A stretch of DNA of 64,000 nt, from positions 73,987 to 137,986 of the forward strand of contig JBBATH010000009.1 in the NCBI GenBank assembly GCA_040398845.1, in the 5' to 3' direction. A model generated the notes under the pieces. It had not been told where the DNA came from, did not search any database, and worked only from the letters and a program-made list of their open reading frames with translations. This stretch comes from WLND01 sp040398845. GTDB taxonomy: Bacteria > Actinomycetota > Actinomycetes > S36-B12. The position numbers and the translations under genes are program-made. Shown in pieces: positions 9,577-18,460 of this stretch. Within the stretch, counting starts at the first letter, position 1; each line of letters starts with the position of its first letter.

Positions 9577-10122
9577 CTACCCGGGCGTCGGGGTGAGGAG
9601 CGCGTGGACGAGGATCCCCCGAGCCTCAAGAACACTGCGGCCCTCGAGGAACGGTAGGTCCATCACAACAAGCAGTGCCAAAACCTCTGCACCGCACAGG
9701 GTCACGAGGTCGACCGCCGCGCCAGCAGTGCCTCCGGTTGCAAGGACATCGTCGATGATGACGACCCGGTGTCCAGGGCCGACGGCATCTTGGTGGAGCT
9801 CCAACGTCGCGGTTCCGTACTCGAGCTCATACTCGCGGGCGTGGACAAGACCAGGCAGCTTGCCCGGCTTTCGCATCGTGATGAACCCCGCGCCAAGGTG
9901 GTGCGCAAGCGCAGCGCCGTAGGGAAATCCTCGCGCCTCAATACCGACCACCGAGTCCACTTGCAAGCCGGCGACCCGCCGAGCCAATGCTTCGATGACG
10001 ATACGAAAGGCTCTTGGCTCAGCCATGACGCCGCTCAGGTCTTGGAAGGACACTCCGGGCTTTGGCCAATCCTGGACCACATGGATGCAGGACCGGACAG
10101 CAGCCTCGTCAGCAGCGTCCAA
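9577..10122 (-). CDS. apt: Adenine phosphoribosyltransferase
   Basis: 181-residue type I phosphoribosyltransferase that salvages adenine with PRPP to give AMP. The N-terminal WPKPGVSFQDLSGVM matches the Apt family, GIEARGFPYGAALAH is the adenine-side loop, and VVIIDDVLATGGTAGAA is the PRPP-binding motif. The only sensible in-frame start is TTG 10122, three bases after the secF stop, with an AAGGGA element about ten bases upstream. Apt between secF and rel is a standard actinobacterial order. Confidence 0.95.
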   Translation of the reverse strand: MDAADEAAVRSCIHVVQDWPKPGVSFQDLSGVMAEPRAFRIVIEALARRVAGLQVDSVVGIEARGFPYGAALAHHLGAGFITMRKPGKLPGLVHAREYELEYGTATLELHQDAVGPGHRVVIIDDVLATGGTAGAAVDLVTLCGAEVLALLVVMDLPFLEGRSVLEARGILVHALLTPTPG

Positions 10123-10125
10123 GAC

Positions 10126-11190
10126 TCATCCCTTGCTTCGTCGGGACCTTGGAGGACGCTTGGGCTGCTGCCTCAGGCTCGACCCAACCAAGGCCGCAGA
10201 GTCACCAGCCGCTCCAGCCTTCGCAGCCTGTGACCGCCGCGCCATGACCCGGGCAGTGAGGGACTTGATCTCCGGTTGGGCGTTCTTCATCTGCGCGAGA
10301 ATCGGAGTGGCGATGAAGATTGATGAGTACGCCCCTGCGGCCATACCGACGGCGAGTGCTACCGCAAGATCTAGGAGGGTACCCGCCCCGAGGAGCCCAG
10401 CGCCGATGACGATGATCGACACCACTGGGAGCAGCGCGACGATCGAGGTGTTGATGCTGCGCACGAGTGTCTGATTAACCGCGAGATTGGCGGCGTCCGA
10501 GTAGGTGAGCATGGACTGCCCGGTGATTCCACGGGTGTTCTCGCGCACCTTGTCGAACACGACGACCGTGTCGTACAGAGAGAAGCCAAGGATGGTGAGG
10601 ACACCGATCACGGTGGCAGGAGTCACCTCTAGCCCGGTGAGGGCGTAGATGCCGATGGTAATGACAAGGTCGTGTGCCAGGGCAACGAGTGCCGCCACCG
10701 CCATCCGCCACTCAAAATAGATTGACAGGAAGATCGTGACAAGCAGCAGGAAGACAAGGAGACCCTGCAACGCTTTTTTCGATATCTCAGCACCCCAGGT
10801 CGGCCCCACCACCTGAACCTTGATCTCGTCCTTGGCTACACCGCACGCAGTGGCGAGTTCACCAGCCAGAACCGAACTCTCGGCGGCCGTGAGTGCCTCG
10901 GTTTGGACCCTGATCGTCCCGTTACCCGTCTTGGTGACAATCGATTGGGCTCCGCTGCCCTCTTCTGCGACGACTCGCGCCTGCTCGATGCTGCAGGTCG
11001 CAGCGGGAAGGGAGAAATCGGCGCCACCCCGAAACTCAATGCCGAGATTAAGTCCGCGGGTGAGCAGCGCCCCGACGGACACTAGGAGAATGATCGCCGA
11101 GACGACGTACCAGGTGCGACGACGTCCAATGAAGTCGATCGACATCTGCCCGCTGTAGAGACGATGGCCGAGGCCGGAAATCTTGCTCAT
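10126..11190 (-). CDS. secF: Protein-export membrane protein SecF
   Basis: 354 residues. Domain order: N-terminal TM (TWYVVSAIILLVSVGALLT), the GIEFRGGADF motif of SecF, a periplasmic-side P1-like domain, then five TM helices with the RND-type signatures ALAHDLVITIGIYALTG and ILGFSLYDTVVVFDKVREN. It works with SecD to pull exported proteins from SecYEG using the proton gradient. ATG 11190 overlaps the secD stop by 4 bp. The C-terminus is a basic tail (RQQPKRPPRSRRSKG). Confidence 0.97.
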   Translation of the reverse strand: MSKISGLGHRLYSGQMSIDFIGRRRTWYVVSAIILLVSVGALLTRGLNLGIEFRGGADFSLPAATCSIEQARVVAEEGSGAQSIVTKTGNGTIRVQTEALTAAESSVLAGELATACGVAKDEIKVQVVGPTWGAEISKKALQGLLVFLLLVTIFLSIYFEWRMAVAALVALAHDLVITIGIYALTGLEVTPATVIGVLTILGFSLYDTVVVFDKVRENTRGITGQSMLTYSDAANLAVNQTLVRSINTSIVALLPVVSIIVIGAGLLGAGTLLDLAVALAVGMAAGAYSSIFIATPILAQMKNAQPEIKSLTARVMARRSQAAKAGAAGDSAALVGSSLRQQPKRPPRSRRSKG

Positions 11191-12932
11191 GGGTTGGACA
11201 CCTCCTTCGACTCACGGCGACGGCCTTGTCGGGCAATCGCCCCCGCCATGCTTGCTGCTCCGACACGGTCAGGGTCGAGCCCGGTCCAGCGGGAGCCCCG
11301 CTGCATCCAACCGGCTCGGCCGAGGAGGACGACGATCGGGTGCGTGAACCAGAAGGCCACGAGCACATCGATCACGGTCGTAAGTCCGAGCACGAAGGCG
11401 AACCCTCGCACGCTACCTACCGAGAGAAGGTAGAGCACTACCGCGGCGAGGAGCGACACGAAGTCGGCAGCAAGAAGCGTTCGACGTGCCCGAACCCAGC
11501 CCGAAGCGCACGCTTGGCGCAGCGTTCTGCCCTCGCGGATCTCGTCTCGGATTCGCTCGAAGTAGACGATGAAGGAGTCTGCCGTGATACCGATGGCCAC
11601 GATCGCGCCCGCGACACCCGCGAGGGTGAGGGTGAGCCCGATGCTCTTGCTCATCACCACGAACACCAAGTACACGATCACTCCCGCTGCAATGAGGGAG
11701 ATCATCGCAACGACACCGAGCGCTCGGTAGTACACGATGAGGTAGATCATGACGAGGACGAGTCCGAGCAGGCCGGCAAGAAGCCCGGCACGCAACTGCT
11801 CGCTTCCGACGGTTGGTGACACTGACGTGATGTCGACCGCCTCCAGGGTGACCGGCAATGCGCCGTACTTGAGAATGTTCGCGAGATCGTTCGCCTCTTG
11901 CGCAGTGAAGTTGCCTTCGATCTGTGCCTGACCGCCCAGAATTGGCTCGTTGAACCGAGGTGCTGAGGTGACGACGCCGTCGAGGACGATCGCGAAGGCA
12001 TTACATGGACTCGCACCCTGGCCGCAGTCGGGCAGTGCGGACAGTGTCGTCGATGCGTCACCGAGCGCCTTCGCTCCCTCCCCGTCGAACTCGAGTGATA
12101 CGACCCATCCCACGCCGCCCTGTGGGAGAACGGCGCTTGCGCCAGTCACATTCGTTCCCTTGATGAAGGCAGGTTCCAAGGTGTACTTCACGGTGCCGGT
12201 CTGGTCACAGGTGCCGAGCCAGAGGGCAGGATCGTCAGGAGTGCCTCCCGAGTAGGCCTCTGGGTTCGTGCAGTCCAAGTTCGCCACCTCGGCCTGAAAC
12301 TCCGGGGTGTTTTCAGGGGCTTGCACGAGATCCGTGGTCCCGACAGGTGCAGATGCCGACGCGGACGGGGTCGCTGCCGGCGAAGCCGCTGCTGTCGCTG
12401 ATGGCGACGCAGATGATGCCGACGCAGATGATGCCGACGCAGATGCACTGGCGGTTGAAGATGCAGACGGCGAAGCCGAGGATGTGGCGGACGCGGTTTC
12501 CGATGGAGAAGCCGATGGCGAGGCAGTGGGAGCTGGTGCCGGGTTGTTTATCGAGTAAACGGGCCTGAAGTCAAGGAGTGCGGTCTTTTGAACAAGATCA
12601 ACGAGACGATCCTGGCTCGCCCCCGGAACTGACACGACAATCGCGGCGCCTTCCCCGCTGCCCTGGGTGGTCACCTCAGCCTCGGCAACCCCGAGGCCGT
12701 CAACGCGCTGCCTGATGATGGCAACCGTCTGTTGCAACTGCTCGTCGGTAATGCTCGCCCCCACCGACACCGGCTTTGGCAGCAGGATCACCTGCGTGCC
12801 ACCCTGGAGGTCAAGGCCGAGCCGAACAGTCGAGTCGGTGCCCGGCCAAAAAGCCCAGGCGATGAGGCCGAGCATGATGACTGCGAGGGCAACGAGCGCG
12901 CGCAGAGGCTTCGTTGTTGCGGGAGGCGCCAC
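11187..12932 (-). CDS. secD: Protein translocase subunit SecD with Ala/Ser-rich insertion
   Basis: 581 residues from GTG 12932. TM1 (ALVALAVIMLGLIAWAFWP) is followed by the LGLDLQGGTQVIL signature, a large extracellular domain and five C-terminal TM helices (GLLAGLLGLVLVMIYLIVYY; IVAIGITADSFIVYFERIRDE). Residues about 131-197 form an almost pure Ala/Ser/Pro linker between the two halves of the P1 domain. Ala/Ser/Pro insertions there occur in other actinobacterial SecD, but this one also carries perfect DNA tandem repeats. It is cotranscribed with yajC (9-bp gap) and secF (4-bp overlap). Confidence 0.97.
   Translation of the reverse strand: MAPPATTKPLRALVALAVIMLGLIAWAFWPGTDSTVRLGLDLQGGTQVILLPKPVSVGASITDEQLQQTVAIIRQRVDGLGVAEAEVTTQGSGEGAAIVVSVPGASQDRLVDLVQKTALLDFRPVYSINNPAPAPTASPSASPSETASATSSASPSASSTASASASASSASASSASPSATAAASPAATPSASASAPVGTTDLVQAPENTPEFQAEVANLDCTNPEAYSGGTPDDPALWLGTCDQTGTVKYTLEPAFIKGTNVTGASAVLPQGGVGWVVSLEFDGEGAKALGDASTTLSALPDCGQGASPCNAFAIVLDGVVTSAPRFNEPILGGQAQIEGNFTAQEANDLANILKYGALPVTLEAVDITSVSPTVGSEQLRAGLLAGLLGLVLVMIYLIVYYRALGVVAMISLIAAGVIVYLVFVVMSKSIGLTLTLAGVAGAIVAIGITADSFIVYFERIRDEIREGRTLRQACASGWVRARRTLLAADFVSLLAAVVLYLLSVGSVRGFAFVLGLTTVIDVLVAFWFTHPIVVLLGRAGWMQRGSRWTGLDPDRVGAASMAGAIARQGRRRESKEVSNP
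12406..12445. repeat. 15-bp tandem repeat (about 2.7 copies) in secD
   Basis: Two perfect copies of gacgcagatgatgcc followed by ten further matching bases. On the coding strand it encodes alternating Ala and Ser inside the SecD linker. The unit is divisible by three, so copy changes keep the frame. Confidence 0.9.
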
Positions 12933-12941
12933 GAACGTTCC

Positions 12942-13265
12942 CTACTTCGCGGAGTCGTCAGATGATGGCTTGTCGAAATCAACGACCGCACTGTCAAGTG
13001 CAGGCTCCTCAACCGGGATCACCTTTGCGATGGCGGCGGGGAGCATCCGAATGACAACCCCCGGGGCGATTTCGATGCTCACCTCGTCTGCCGAGCTTGC
13101 CACCACGGTGCCGAACACCCCGGCGGTGGTCATGATCGAAGATCCCGGGGCCACCGCGGCGATCATGGCCGCCTGTGCCTTTTGACGAGCCTTTTGCGGT
13201 CGCAGCACGAGCAGGTAGAACACGACGCCGATGAGCAGAAGCGGCACGATGGTGACGAAGTCCAC
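12942..13265 (-). CDS. yajC: Preprotein translocase accessory subunit YajC
   Basis: 107 residues from GTG 13265, behind a GGGAGAA element; the open frame upstream runs into ruvB and has no family match. The single TM (TIVPLLLIGVVFYLLVLRPQ) is followed by the YajC signature RPQKARQKAQ and a small soluble domain with SSIMTTAGVFGTVV. The C-terminal tail is acidic. It associates with SecDF at the membrane, and the gene sits directly upstream of secD. Confidence 0.95.
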   Translation of the reverse strand: MDFVTIVPLLLIGVVFYLLVLRPQKARQKAQAAMIAAVAPGSSIMTTAGVFGTVVASSADEVSIEIAPGVVIRMLPAAIAKVIPVEEPALDSAVVDFDKPSSDDSAK

Positions 13266-13299
13266 GATTCTCCCGAGGTTAGACGATATGACGATAACT

Positions 13300-14328
13300 C
13301 TAGTCACCAAGGTCGAGCACAGACTGCGCAGGCAGCGCTTGCGCCACACCAACGTGCTGCCACGCTGCGGGGGTCGCCACACGTCCGCGCGGGGTCCGAA
13401 TGATCATCCCGAGCCGGACGAGGAACGGCTCGGCCACCGTCTCGACCGTCTCTGGTTCCTCTCCCACGGCCACCGCAAGAGTGGAGAGGCCAACCGGGCC
13501 TCCACCGAACCGGCGTACGAGCACGTCAAGGACGGCCCGGTCGATGCGATCCATACCGAGGGCGTCGACTTCATAGAGCTCGAGCGCAGCGGATGCGGAC
13601 GGTTGATCAACGACGCCATCGCCATGGACCTGTGCCCAGTCACGGACTCGCCGCAGCAGGCGGTTCGCGATGCGGGGGGTACCACGGCACCGACCTGCGA
13701 TCTCGATCGCTCCCGCCTGCCGAAGGTCAACCCCCAGCAGCTTTGCCGATCGTTGAAGGATGATCTCGAGGTCCGCTGGGTCATAGAAATCCAGATGCGC
13801 AGTAAAGCCGAACCGGTCCCGCAGCGGGCTCGGCAGCATACCGGCGCGGGTTGTCGCGCCAACGAGGGTGAAGGGCGCGATCTCCAACGGTATGGCCGTG
13901 GCACCGGCTCCCTTTCCAACGACAACATCGACTCGAAAGTCCTCCATCGCCAGATAGAGCATCTCCTCAGCAGGGCGTGAGGTGCGGTGGATCTCGTCGA
14001 GGAAAAGGACCTCACCCGGTTGGAGGCTCGAGAGCACAGCGGCGATATCACCCGCGTGCTGGAGTGCTGGCCCCGACGTGATGCGAAGTGGCGCCTCGAG
14101 TTCTGCAGCGATGATGAATGCCAGTGTCGTCTTGCCCAGACCCGGTGGACCGCTGATGAGCACGTGATCAGCCGCCCGACCGCGACGACGCGCGGCTTCG
14201 AGCACGAGACCGAGCTGAGACTTCACTCGATCCTGCCCAATGAAGCCTTCGAGATGGGTCGGCCGAAGCGCACCCTCCACGGCGACGTCGTCTGCATCCG
14301 GATCACCGTCGATGAGACGGTCACTCAT
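13300..14328 (-). CDS. ruvB: Holliday junction branch-migration helicase RuvB
   Basis: 342-residue AAA+ motor. It has an N-terminal RPTHLEGFIGQD motif, Walker A GPPGLGKTTL, Walker B VLFLDEIHR, sensor I LVGATTRAGML and the arginine-finger region PLRDRFGFTAHLDFY. The C-terminal winged helix reads HVGVAQALPAQ near its end. It drives branch migration on RuvA-bound junctions. ATG 14328 overlaps the ruvA stop by 4 bp. ruvCAB form one unit that is probably SOS-controlled (box at 15518). Confidence 0.97.
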   Translation of the reverse strand: MSDRLIDGDPDADDVAVEGALRPTHLEGFIGQDRVKSQLGLVLEAARRRGRAADHVLISGPPGLGKTTLAFIIAAELEAPLRITSGPALQHAGDIAAVLSSLQPGEVLFLDEIHRTSRPAEEMLYLAMEDFRVDVVVGKGAGATAIPLEIAPFTLVGATTRAGMLPSPLRDRFGFTAHLDFYDPADLEIILQRSAKLLGVDLRQAGAIEIAGRCRGTPRIANRLLRRVRDWAQVHGDGVVDQPSASAALELYEVDALGMDRIDRAVLDVLVRRFGGGPVGLSTLAVAVGEEPETVETVAEPFLVRLGMIIRTPRGRVATPAAWQHVGVAQALPAQSVLDLGD

Positions 14329-14945
14329 GAGCGGTCCAGGCTGCGAAGAGCCGCCTTGAGGAGGAGCGCGATATCTGGGCCGTCGGAATCGTCAGCATCA
14401 ACCTCGGCCAGCGGAGTCACCGCGAGCACAGCCTGTTCAGCCTCCTTCAGCGACCAGCCCAGCGATGTGAGTCCGGCGGTGACCGAGGTCTGCCAGCGAC
14501 CGGCCGCTACCCCACCGGAAACACCTGACGCGCCAAGACCCTTCGCTGGCCCTAGCTTGTCCTTCAACTCTAGGACGAGTCGGCTCGCCCCTTTTCGCCC
14601 GACACCGGGCACCTTTGTAAGGGTGACGAGATCATCTCTCGCGACTGCGAGGCGTAATTCGTCGGGCGAGAGGGTCGCGAGGAGCCCCATGGCGAGCCGC
14701 GGGCCTACTCCGCTCACGGTCTGAACCTGCTCGAACACGGTCCGCTCATCAGCGTTAAGGAAGCCATAGATGGTCCAGCCGTCCTCGCGGATGACGAGCG
14801 ATGTCATGAGTTCGACCCGCTCCCCCGGCCGAACGCTTGATGCCGCCACAGGTGTACAAATCGCGGTGAGTCCGACGGGGCCAATATCAACGACAACCCG
14901 ATCGGCGCGAACCGATGTCACCGTCCCTCGGATGAAGTCCATCAT
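14325..14945 (-). CDS. ruvA: Holliday junction DNA-binding protein RuvA
   Basis: 206 residues, normal length. The N-terminal OB fold (MDFIRGTVTSVRADRVVVDI) is followed by tandem helix-hairpin-helix motifs (VQTVSGVGPRLAMGLLATL; LTKVPGVGRKGASRLVLELK) and a C-terminal domain III that binds RuvB (VTAGLTSLGWSLKEAEQAV). The start lies in an ATGATG doublet; the first ATG overlaps the ruvC stop by 4 bp. Confidence 0.97.
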   Translation of the reverse strand: MMDFIRGTVTSVRADRVVVDIGPVGLTAICTPVAASSVRPGERVELMTSLVIREDGWTIYGFLNADERTVFEQVQTVSGVGPRLAMGLLATLSPDELRLAVARDDLVTLTKVPGVGRKGASRLVLELKDKLGPAKGLGASGVSGGVAAGRWQTSVTAGLTSLGWSLKEAEQAVLAVTPLAEVDADDSDGPDIALLLKAALRSLDRS

Positions 14946-15457
14946 CGGGCGATCTCCGCCAAGGCATCGTTGATTCTTCGTTGCGCGGTGCCGCGCCAGA
15001 TCTGGCAGATGGCAATCGCTGCCGCGTCGGCGGCGTCGGCGGGTCGGGGCGCAGACTCGAGTTTCAGCAGGCGGACCACCATGGCAGCCACTTGGGCCTT
15101 CTCAGCCCGGCCGCTTCCGGTGACCGCGGCCTTGACCTCGGTCGGTGTGTGCATGGCGACCGGAAGGTTGAGCCTTCCCGCGATCACGAGTGCCATTGCA
15201 GCTGCCTGAGCCGTGCCCATCGCACTTCGAACATTGTGTTGGCTGAACACCCGCTCAATCGCAATGACATCGGGTTCGAATTCCATGACGAGAGCGAGGA
15301 TCCCACGCTCAAGGCTCGCAAGCCGAAGAGAGATTTCAACGTCGGCGCCGGTGCTGAGCACACCGATGTGGCGGGCGACAAGCGTGCGTCCGGGGGCACC
15401 CTCCACCACAGCCACTCCACATCGGGTCAGCCCTGGGTCCACTCCGAGCACGCGCAT
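14942..15457 (-). CDS. ruvC: Crossover junction endodeoxyribonuclease RuvC
   Basis: 171-residue RNase H-fold resolvase. Catalytic acidic residues are visible in VLGVDPGLTRCG (Asp7), VIAIERVFSQHN (Glu) and the C-terminal ADAADAAAIAICQIW. It cuts Holliday junctions symmetrically with RuvAB. The start is ATG 15457. It is first of the ruvCAB group, with a 95-bp gap from yebC that holds a LexA-type palindrome. Confidence 0.97.
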   Translation of the reverse strand: MRVLGVDPGLTRCGVAVVEGAPGRTLVARHIGVLSTGADVEISLRLASLERGILALVMEFEPDVIAIERVFSQHNVRSAMGTAQAAAMALVIAGRLNLPVAMHTPTEVKAAVTGSGRAEKAQVAAMVVRLLKLESAPRPADAADAAAIAICQIWRGTAQRRINDALAEIAR

Positions 15458-15517
15458 GATCCACCCTCCCTCGCGACTCCTACGGAACCGGAAGCCGAAC
15501 GATTCACGCCCGACTAT

Positions 15518-15533
15518 ACGAACGTATGTTCTA
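15518..15533 (-). promoter_or_regulatory. LexA-type SOS box upstream of ruvC
   Basis: The palindrome CGAACGTATGTTCT contains GAAC-N4-GTTC, the core of the Gram-positive/actinobacterial LexA operator. It lies about 60 bp upstream of the ruvC start in the only sizeable gap of this part of the array. On the minus strand a TATAGT hexamer overlaps its downstream edge and could be a -10 element. LexA control of ruvCAB is known in mycobacteria; the assignment here is by motif only. Confidence 0.7.
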
Positions 15534-15552
15534 AGGGTAGTGGGTGGAGCGG

Positions 15553-16305
15553 TCAGTCGATCGCCGCCATGACGTCATCGCTCACGTCAAAATTCGCATA
15601 AACATTTTGGACGTCGTCGATTTCATCGAGCGCCTCAAGGAGTCGGAAGACCATTCGGGCTCCATCCTCATCGAGCATTACCGTAACGCTCGGGAGCAAC
15701 GTGGCGTCGGCCGACTCGTAGTCCATGCCGGCTGCCTGAACCGCCGTGCGCACCTTCACCAGGTCCGTTGCTTCACATACAACCTCGAAACTCTCGCCGA
15801 GGTCATTGACCTCCTCGGCACCCTCGTCGAGGACGACCCCCAGGAGTGTGTCTTCGGTTGTTCCGTCACCCTTGGGGACGATTACGACTCCCCTGCGGCT
15901 GAACAAGTAGGCGACCGACCCGGGATCGGCCATGGATCCGCCATTGCGGGTCATGCCCACCCGCACCTCGGAGGCCGCACGATTTCGATTGTCGGTGAGG
16001 CATTCGATGAGCACCGCCACGCCGTTGGGCCCGTAGCCCTCGTACATGATTGTCTGCCAGTCGGCGCCTCCCGCCTCGGCACCGCTGCCGCGCTTCACGG
16101 CCCGCTCGATGTTGTCGAGCGGCACCGAGGTCTTGCGTGCCTTCTGGATTGCGTCGTACAAGGTCGGATTTCCCGAAACGTCGCCGCCCCCCATCCGAGC
16201 AGCAACCTCAATATTCTTGATGAGCCGCGCAAACACCTTGCTACGGCGGGCATCGACCACGGCCTTCTTGTGTTTCGTGGTGGCCCATTTGGAGTGGCCG
16301 CTCAT
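15553..16305 (-). CDS. yebC: YebC/PmpR-family transcription or translation regulator
   Basis: 250 residues, full family length, with the diagnostic start MSGHSKWATTKHKKA followed by DARRSKVFARLIKNIEVAAR, the YEGYGPNGVAVLIECLTDN signature and GSVAYLFSRRGVVIV. YebC proteins act as DNA-binding regulators, and some relieve ribosome stalling on proline stretches. ATG 16305 overlaps the pdxT stop by 4 bp, linking it to the pyridoxal operon, the usual actinobacterial order. Confidence 0.96.
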   Translation of the reverse strand: MSGHSKWATTKHKKAVVDARRSKVFARLIKNIEVAARMGGGDVSGNPTLYDAIQKARKTSVPLDNIERAVKRGSGAEAGGADWQTIMYEGYGPNGVAVLIECLTDNRNRAASEVRVGMTRNGGSMADPGSVAYLFSRRGVVIVPKGDGTTEDTLLGVVLDEGAEEVNDLGESFEVVCEATDLVKVRTAVQAAGMDYESADATLLPSVTVMLDEDGARMVFRLLEALDEIDDVQNVYANFDVSDDVMAAID

Positions 16306-16910
16306 CGGCTCCGCCTCACAATCTCGACAAACATGGTGTGAATTCTATGGTCGCCCGTCAATTCAGGGTGAAATGACGTGGCGAGCAGCGGTCCTTGGCG
16401 GACAGCAACGATCGTTCCTGCGTCGTCGTCAGTCTCGATAGTGGCGAGTACCTCGACCTCAGGACCGGCTGATTCGACCCACGGCGCCCGGATAAAAACG
16501 GCGTGTACCGGATCATCGCCAACCCCCACGATGGCGATATCCGTCTCGAATGAATCGACCTGACGACCAAACGCGTTACGGCGAACCGTGATGTCGAGCC
16601 CGCCGATCGTCTCTTGATCCGGGCGAGCATCGGTGACCCGGTCCGCGAGCATGATCATGCCAGCGCAGGATCCATACATCGGCATACCTGAGCGCCTCGC
16701 CTCACGAAGCGGCTCGATGAGTCCATTGCTGAGCGCGAGCTTCGACATCGTCGTGGATTCGCCGCCCGGAATGACCAACGCATCGATGGCTGCGAGGTCA
16801 TCCAAGGATCGCACTCGGGTGACCATCGCCCCGACCGCTGACAGGGCCGACTCATGCTCCCTAACATCTCCCTGGAAAGCAAGCACCCCGATTCGCGGGG
16901 GCGTGGTCAC
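16302..16910 (-). CDS. pdxT: Pyridoxal 5'-phosphate synthase glutaminase subunit PdxT
   Basis: 202-residue class I glutamine amidotransferase. It has IGVLAFQGDVREH at the N-terminus, the LVIPGGESTTM oxyanion strand, the nucleophile Cys in MYGSCAGMIML, and the catalytic His/Glu in ATSFHPELTGDHRIH. It supplies ammonia to PdxS for PLP synthesis. GTG 16910 overlaps the pdxS stop (GTGA). Confidence 0.97.
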   Translation of the reverse strand: MTTPPRIGVLAFQGDVREHESALSAVGAMVTRVRSLDDLAAIDALVIPGGESTTMSKLALSNGLIEPLREARRSGMPMYGSCAGMIMLADRVTDARPDQETIGGLDITVRRNAFGRQVDSFETDIAIVGVGDDPVHAVFIRAPWVESAGPEVEVLATIETDDDAGTIVAVRQGPLLATSFHPELTGDHRIHTMFVEIVRRSR

Positions 16911-17800
16911 CAGCCCCGATCCTCCAGACGATGGTGCACGGGGATGTCAGCGACGTTGATGCCGACCATCGCCTCGCCAAGGCCGCGCGAGACCTTCGCG
17001 ACGACATCGGGGTTGTCGAAGTGCAAGGTCGCCTGAACGACCGCCTCGGCTCGCTTGACTGGATCGCCGGACTTGAAGATCCCAGAGCCTACGAACACGC
17101 CGTCGGCGCCGAGTTGCATCATGAGCGCCGCATCGGCCGGAGTCGCGATGCCTCCCGCCGTGAACAACACCACGGGAAGCCTGCCACTGTCAGCGACCTC
17201 CTTGACGAGAGCGTATGGCGCCTGAAGTTCCTTGGCCGCGACATACAACTCGTCCTTCGACATTGACGTGAGCGACCGGATCTGCCCGAGGATCTTGCGC
17301 ATGTGAGTGACGGCATTCGAGACATCGCCAGTGCCGGCCTCGCCCTTGGACCGGATCATCGCGGCCCCCTCGGTCAGGCGGCGCAGGGCCTCGCCAAGAT
17401 TGGTGGCACCACATACGAACGGTGCAGTGAACTGCCACTTGTCGATGTGATTCGCATAATCGGCCGGAGAGAGCACCTCGGACTCATCGATGTAGTCGAC
17501 GCCGAGCGACTGCAGAACCTGAGCCTCCGCGAAGTGCCCGATGCGCGCCTTCGCCATAACGGGAATGCTCACCGCAGCGGTGATTGCATCGATCATGTCC
17601 GGATCAGACATGCGTGACACGCCACCCTCAGCCCGGATGTCAGCGGGGACTCGCTCGAGTGCCATCACCGCGACAGCACCCGCATCCTCAGCGATCTTCG
17701 CCTGCTCCACGTTCACGACATCCATGATGACGCCGCCCTTGAGCATCTCAGCCATCCCTCGCTTGACTCGCTCCGTTCCGACCACAGGCATATTTGACAC
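16907..17800 (-). CDS. pdxS: Pyridoxal 5'-phosphate synthase lyase subunit PdxS
   Basis: 297-residue TIM-barrel synthase that makes PLP from ribose 5-phosphate, glyceraldehyde 3-phosphate and ammonia. Conserved segments include GGVIMDVVNVEQAKIAEDAG, the active-site lysine in PVMAKARIGHFAEAQ, the FVCGATNLGEALRR loop and the phosphate-binding GADGVFVGSGIFKS. The start is GTG 17800, preceded by GAGGGG. PdxS and PdxT overlap by 4 bp, matching the expected 1:1 complex. Confidence 0.98.
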   Translation of the reverse strand: MSNMPVVGTERVKRGMAEMLKGGVIMDVVNVEQAKIAEDAGAVAVMALERVPADIRAEGGVSRMSDPDMIDAITAAVSIPVMAKARIGHFAEAQVLQSLGVDYIDESEVLSPADYANHIDKWQFTAPFVCGATNLGEALRRLTEGAAMIRSKGEAGTGDVSNAVTHMRKILGQIRSLTSMSKDELYVAAKELQAPYALVKEVADSGRLPVVLFTAGGIATPADAALMMQLGADGVFVGSGIFKSGDPVKRAEAVVQATLHFDNPDVVAKVSRGLGEAMVGINVADIPVHHRLEDRGW

Positions 17801-17902
17801 AAGAACCCCTCAAAGTTGTCTTGCCAGAGACGTCAGGCACGGCCCCGGACTCGATAGTCAAATGCTACGACCCTTCGGACCGTGGAGCCATTCGGTGGGG
17901 AA

Positions 17903-18460
17903 TCATTGCGAGGATCGGGGACCCAACCCCTGTGGTGGGGTGTCGTCCATCTCCCAGGATTGCGGCAGTGCCGTGCGACCGGCGAGCCAGAACCATCGAG
18001 CCGCCCGCTGGCCCCGCAGCTGGCGGCAGCCGCGAACCGCGTCGTTGAGGAAACGACGCGAGATCTCGACTCGGCGAATCGAGGCCTCCAGCTCGTCGAG
18101 GAGCTCCGCGCCGGCTGGATCCCTCCGCACCTCGGCGACATCCTCCGGATATTGAAGGGCAGCATCAAGTGCAGCGGTGAGGTCTGACTCGGCCCGTGAT
18201 CGGGCCGCATTGTCTGCATCGCTCGCGGTCCGAGCGTGATGAGCGGCATCGGCGAGCAGCATGCTCGTCGCAGGGTCAAAGATGCCAGAGGACGAGAGCT
18301 CAAGGGCTACTGAAGAACGTCGGAGCAGTTGCGCGTCAAGGGCGAGCCTTGAGATGTCGATCTTTCGATGAAGGCGGTCGAGGCGGCCCGCCGTGTTACT
18401 CAGGTACCAACATAGGAGCAAGAGAAACATCCCGACGGCACCCAGGATGACCGCATTCAC
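17903..18460 (-). CDS. LemA-like single-pass membrane protein
   Basis: 185 residues from GTG 18460, directly abutting the pimA stop. One N-terminal TM (VILGAVGMFLLLLCWYL) is followed by a helical domain (LDRLHRKIDISRLALDAQLLRRS... ELEASIRRVEISRRFLNDAVR). This looks like LemA proteins, which share an N-terminal anchor and a helical bundle. The same slot after pimA holds a conserved membrane protein in mycobacteria. The function is unknown; the LemA label is an inference from architecture. It ends 102 bp upstream of pdxS, a gap with no gene. Confidence 0.75.
   Translation of the reverse strand: MNAVILGAVGMFLLLLCWYLSNTAGRLDRLHRKIDISRLALDAQLLRRSSVALELSSSGIFDPATSMLLADAAHHARTASDADNAARSRAESDLTAALDAALQYPEDVAEVRRDPAGAELLDELEASIRRVEISRRFLNDAVRGCRQLRGQRAARWFWLAGRTALPQSWEMDDTPPQGLGPRSSQ

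Noticed and set aside
11226..11819. 197-codon plus-strand frame opposite secD
   Set aside because: Antisense shadow of a gene with clear SecD motifs; composition is what a reversed high-GC gene gives.
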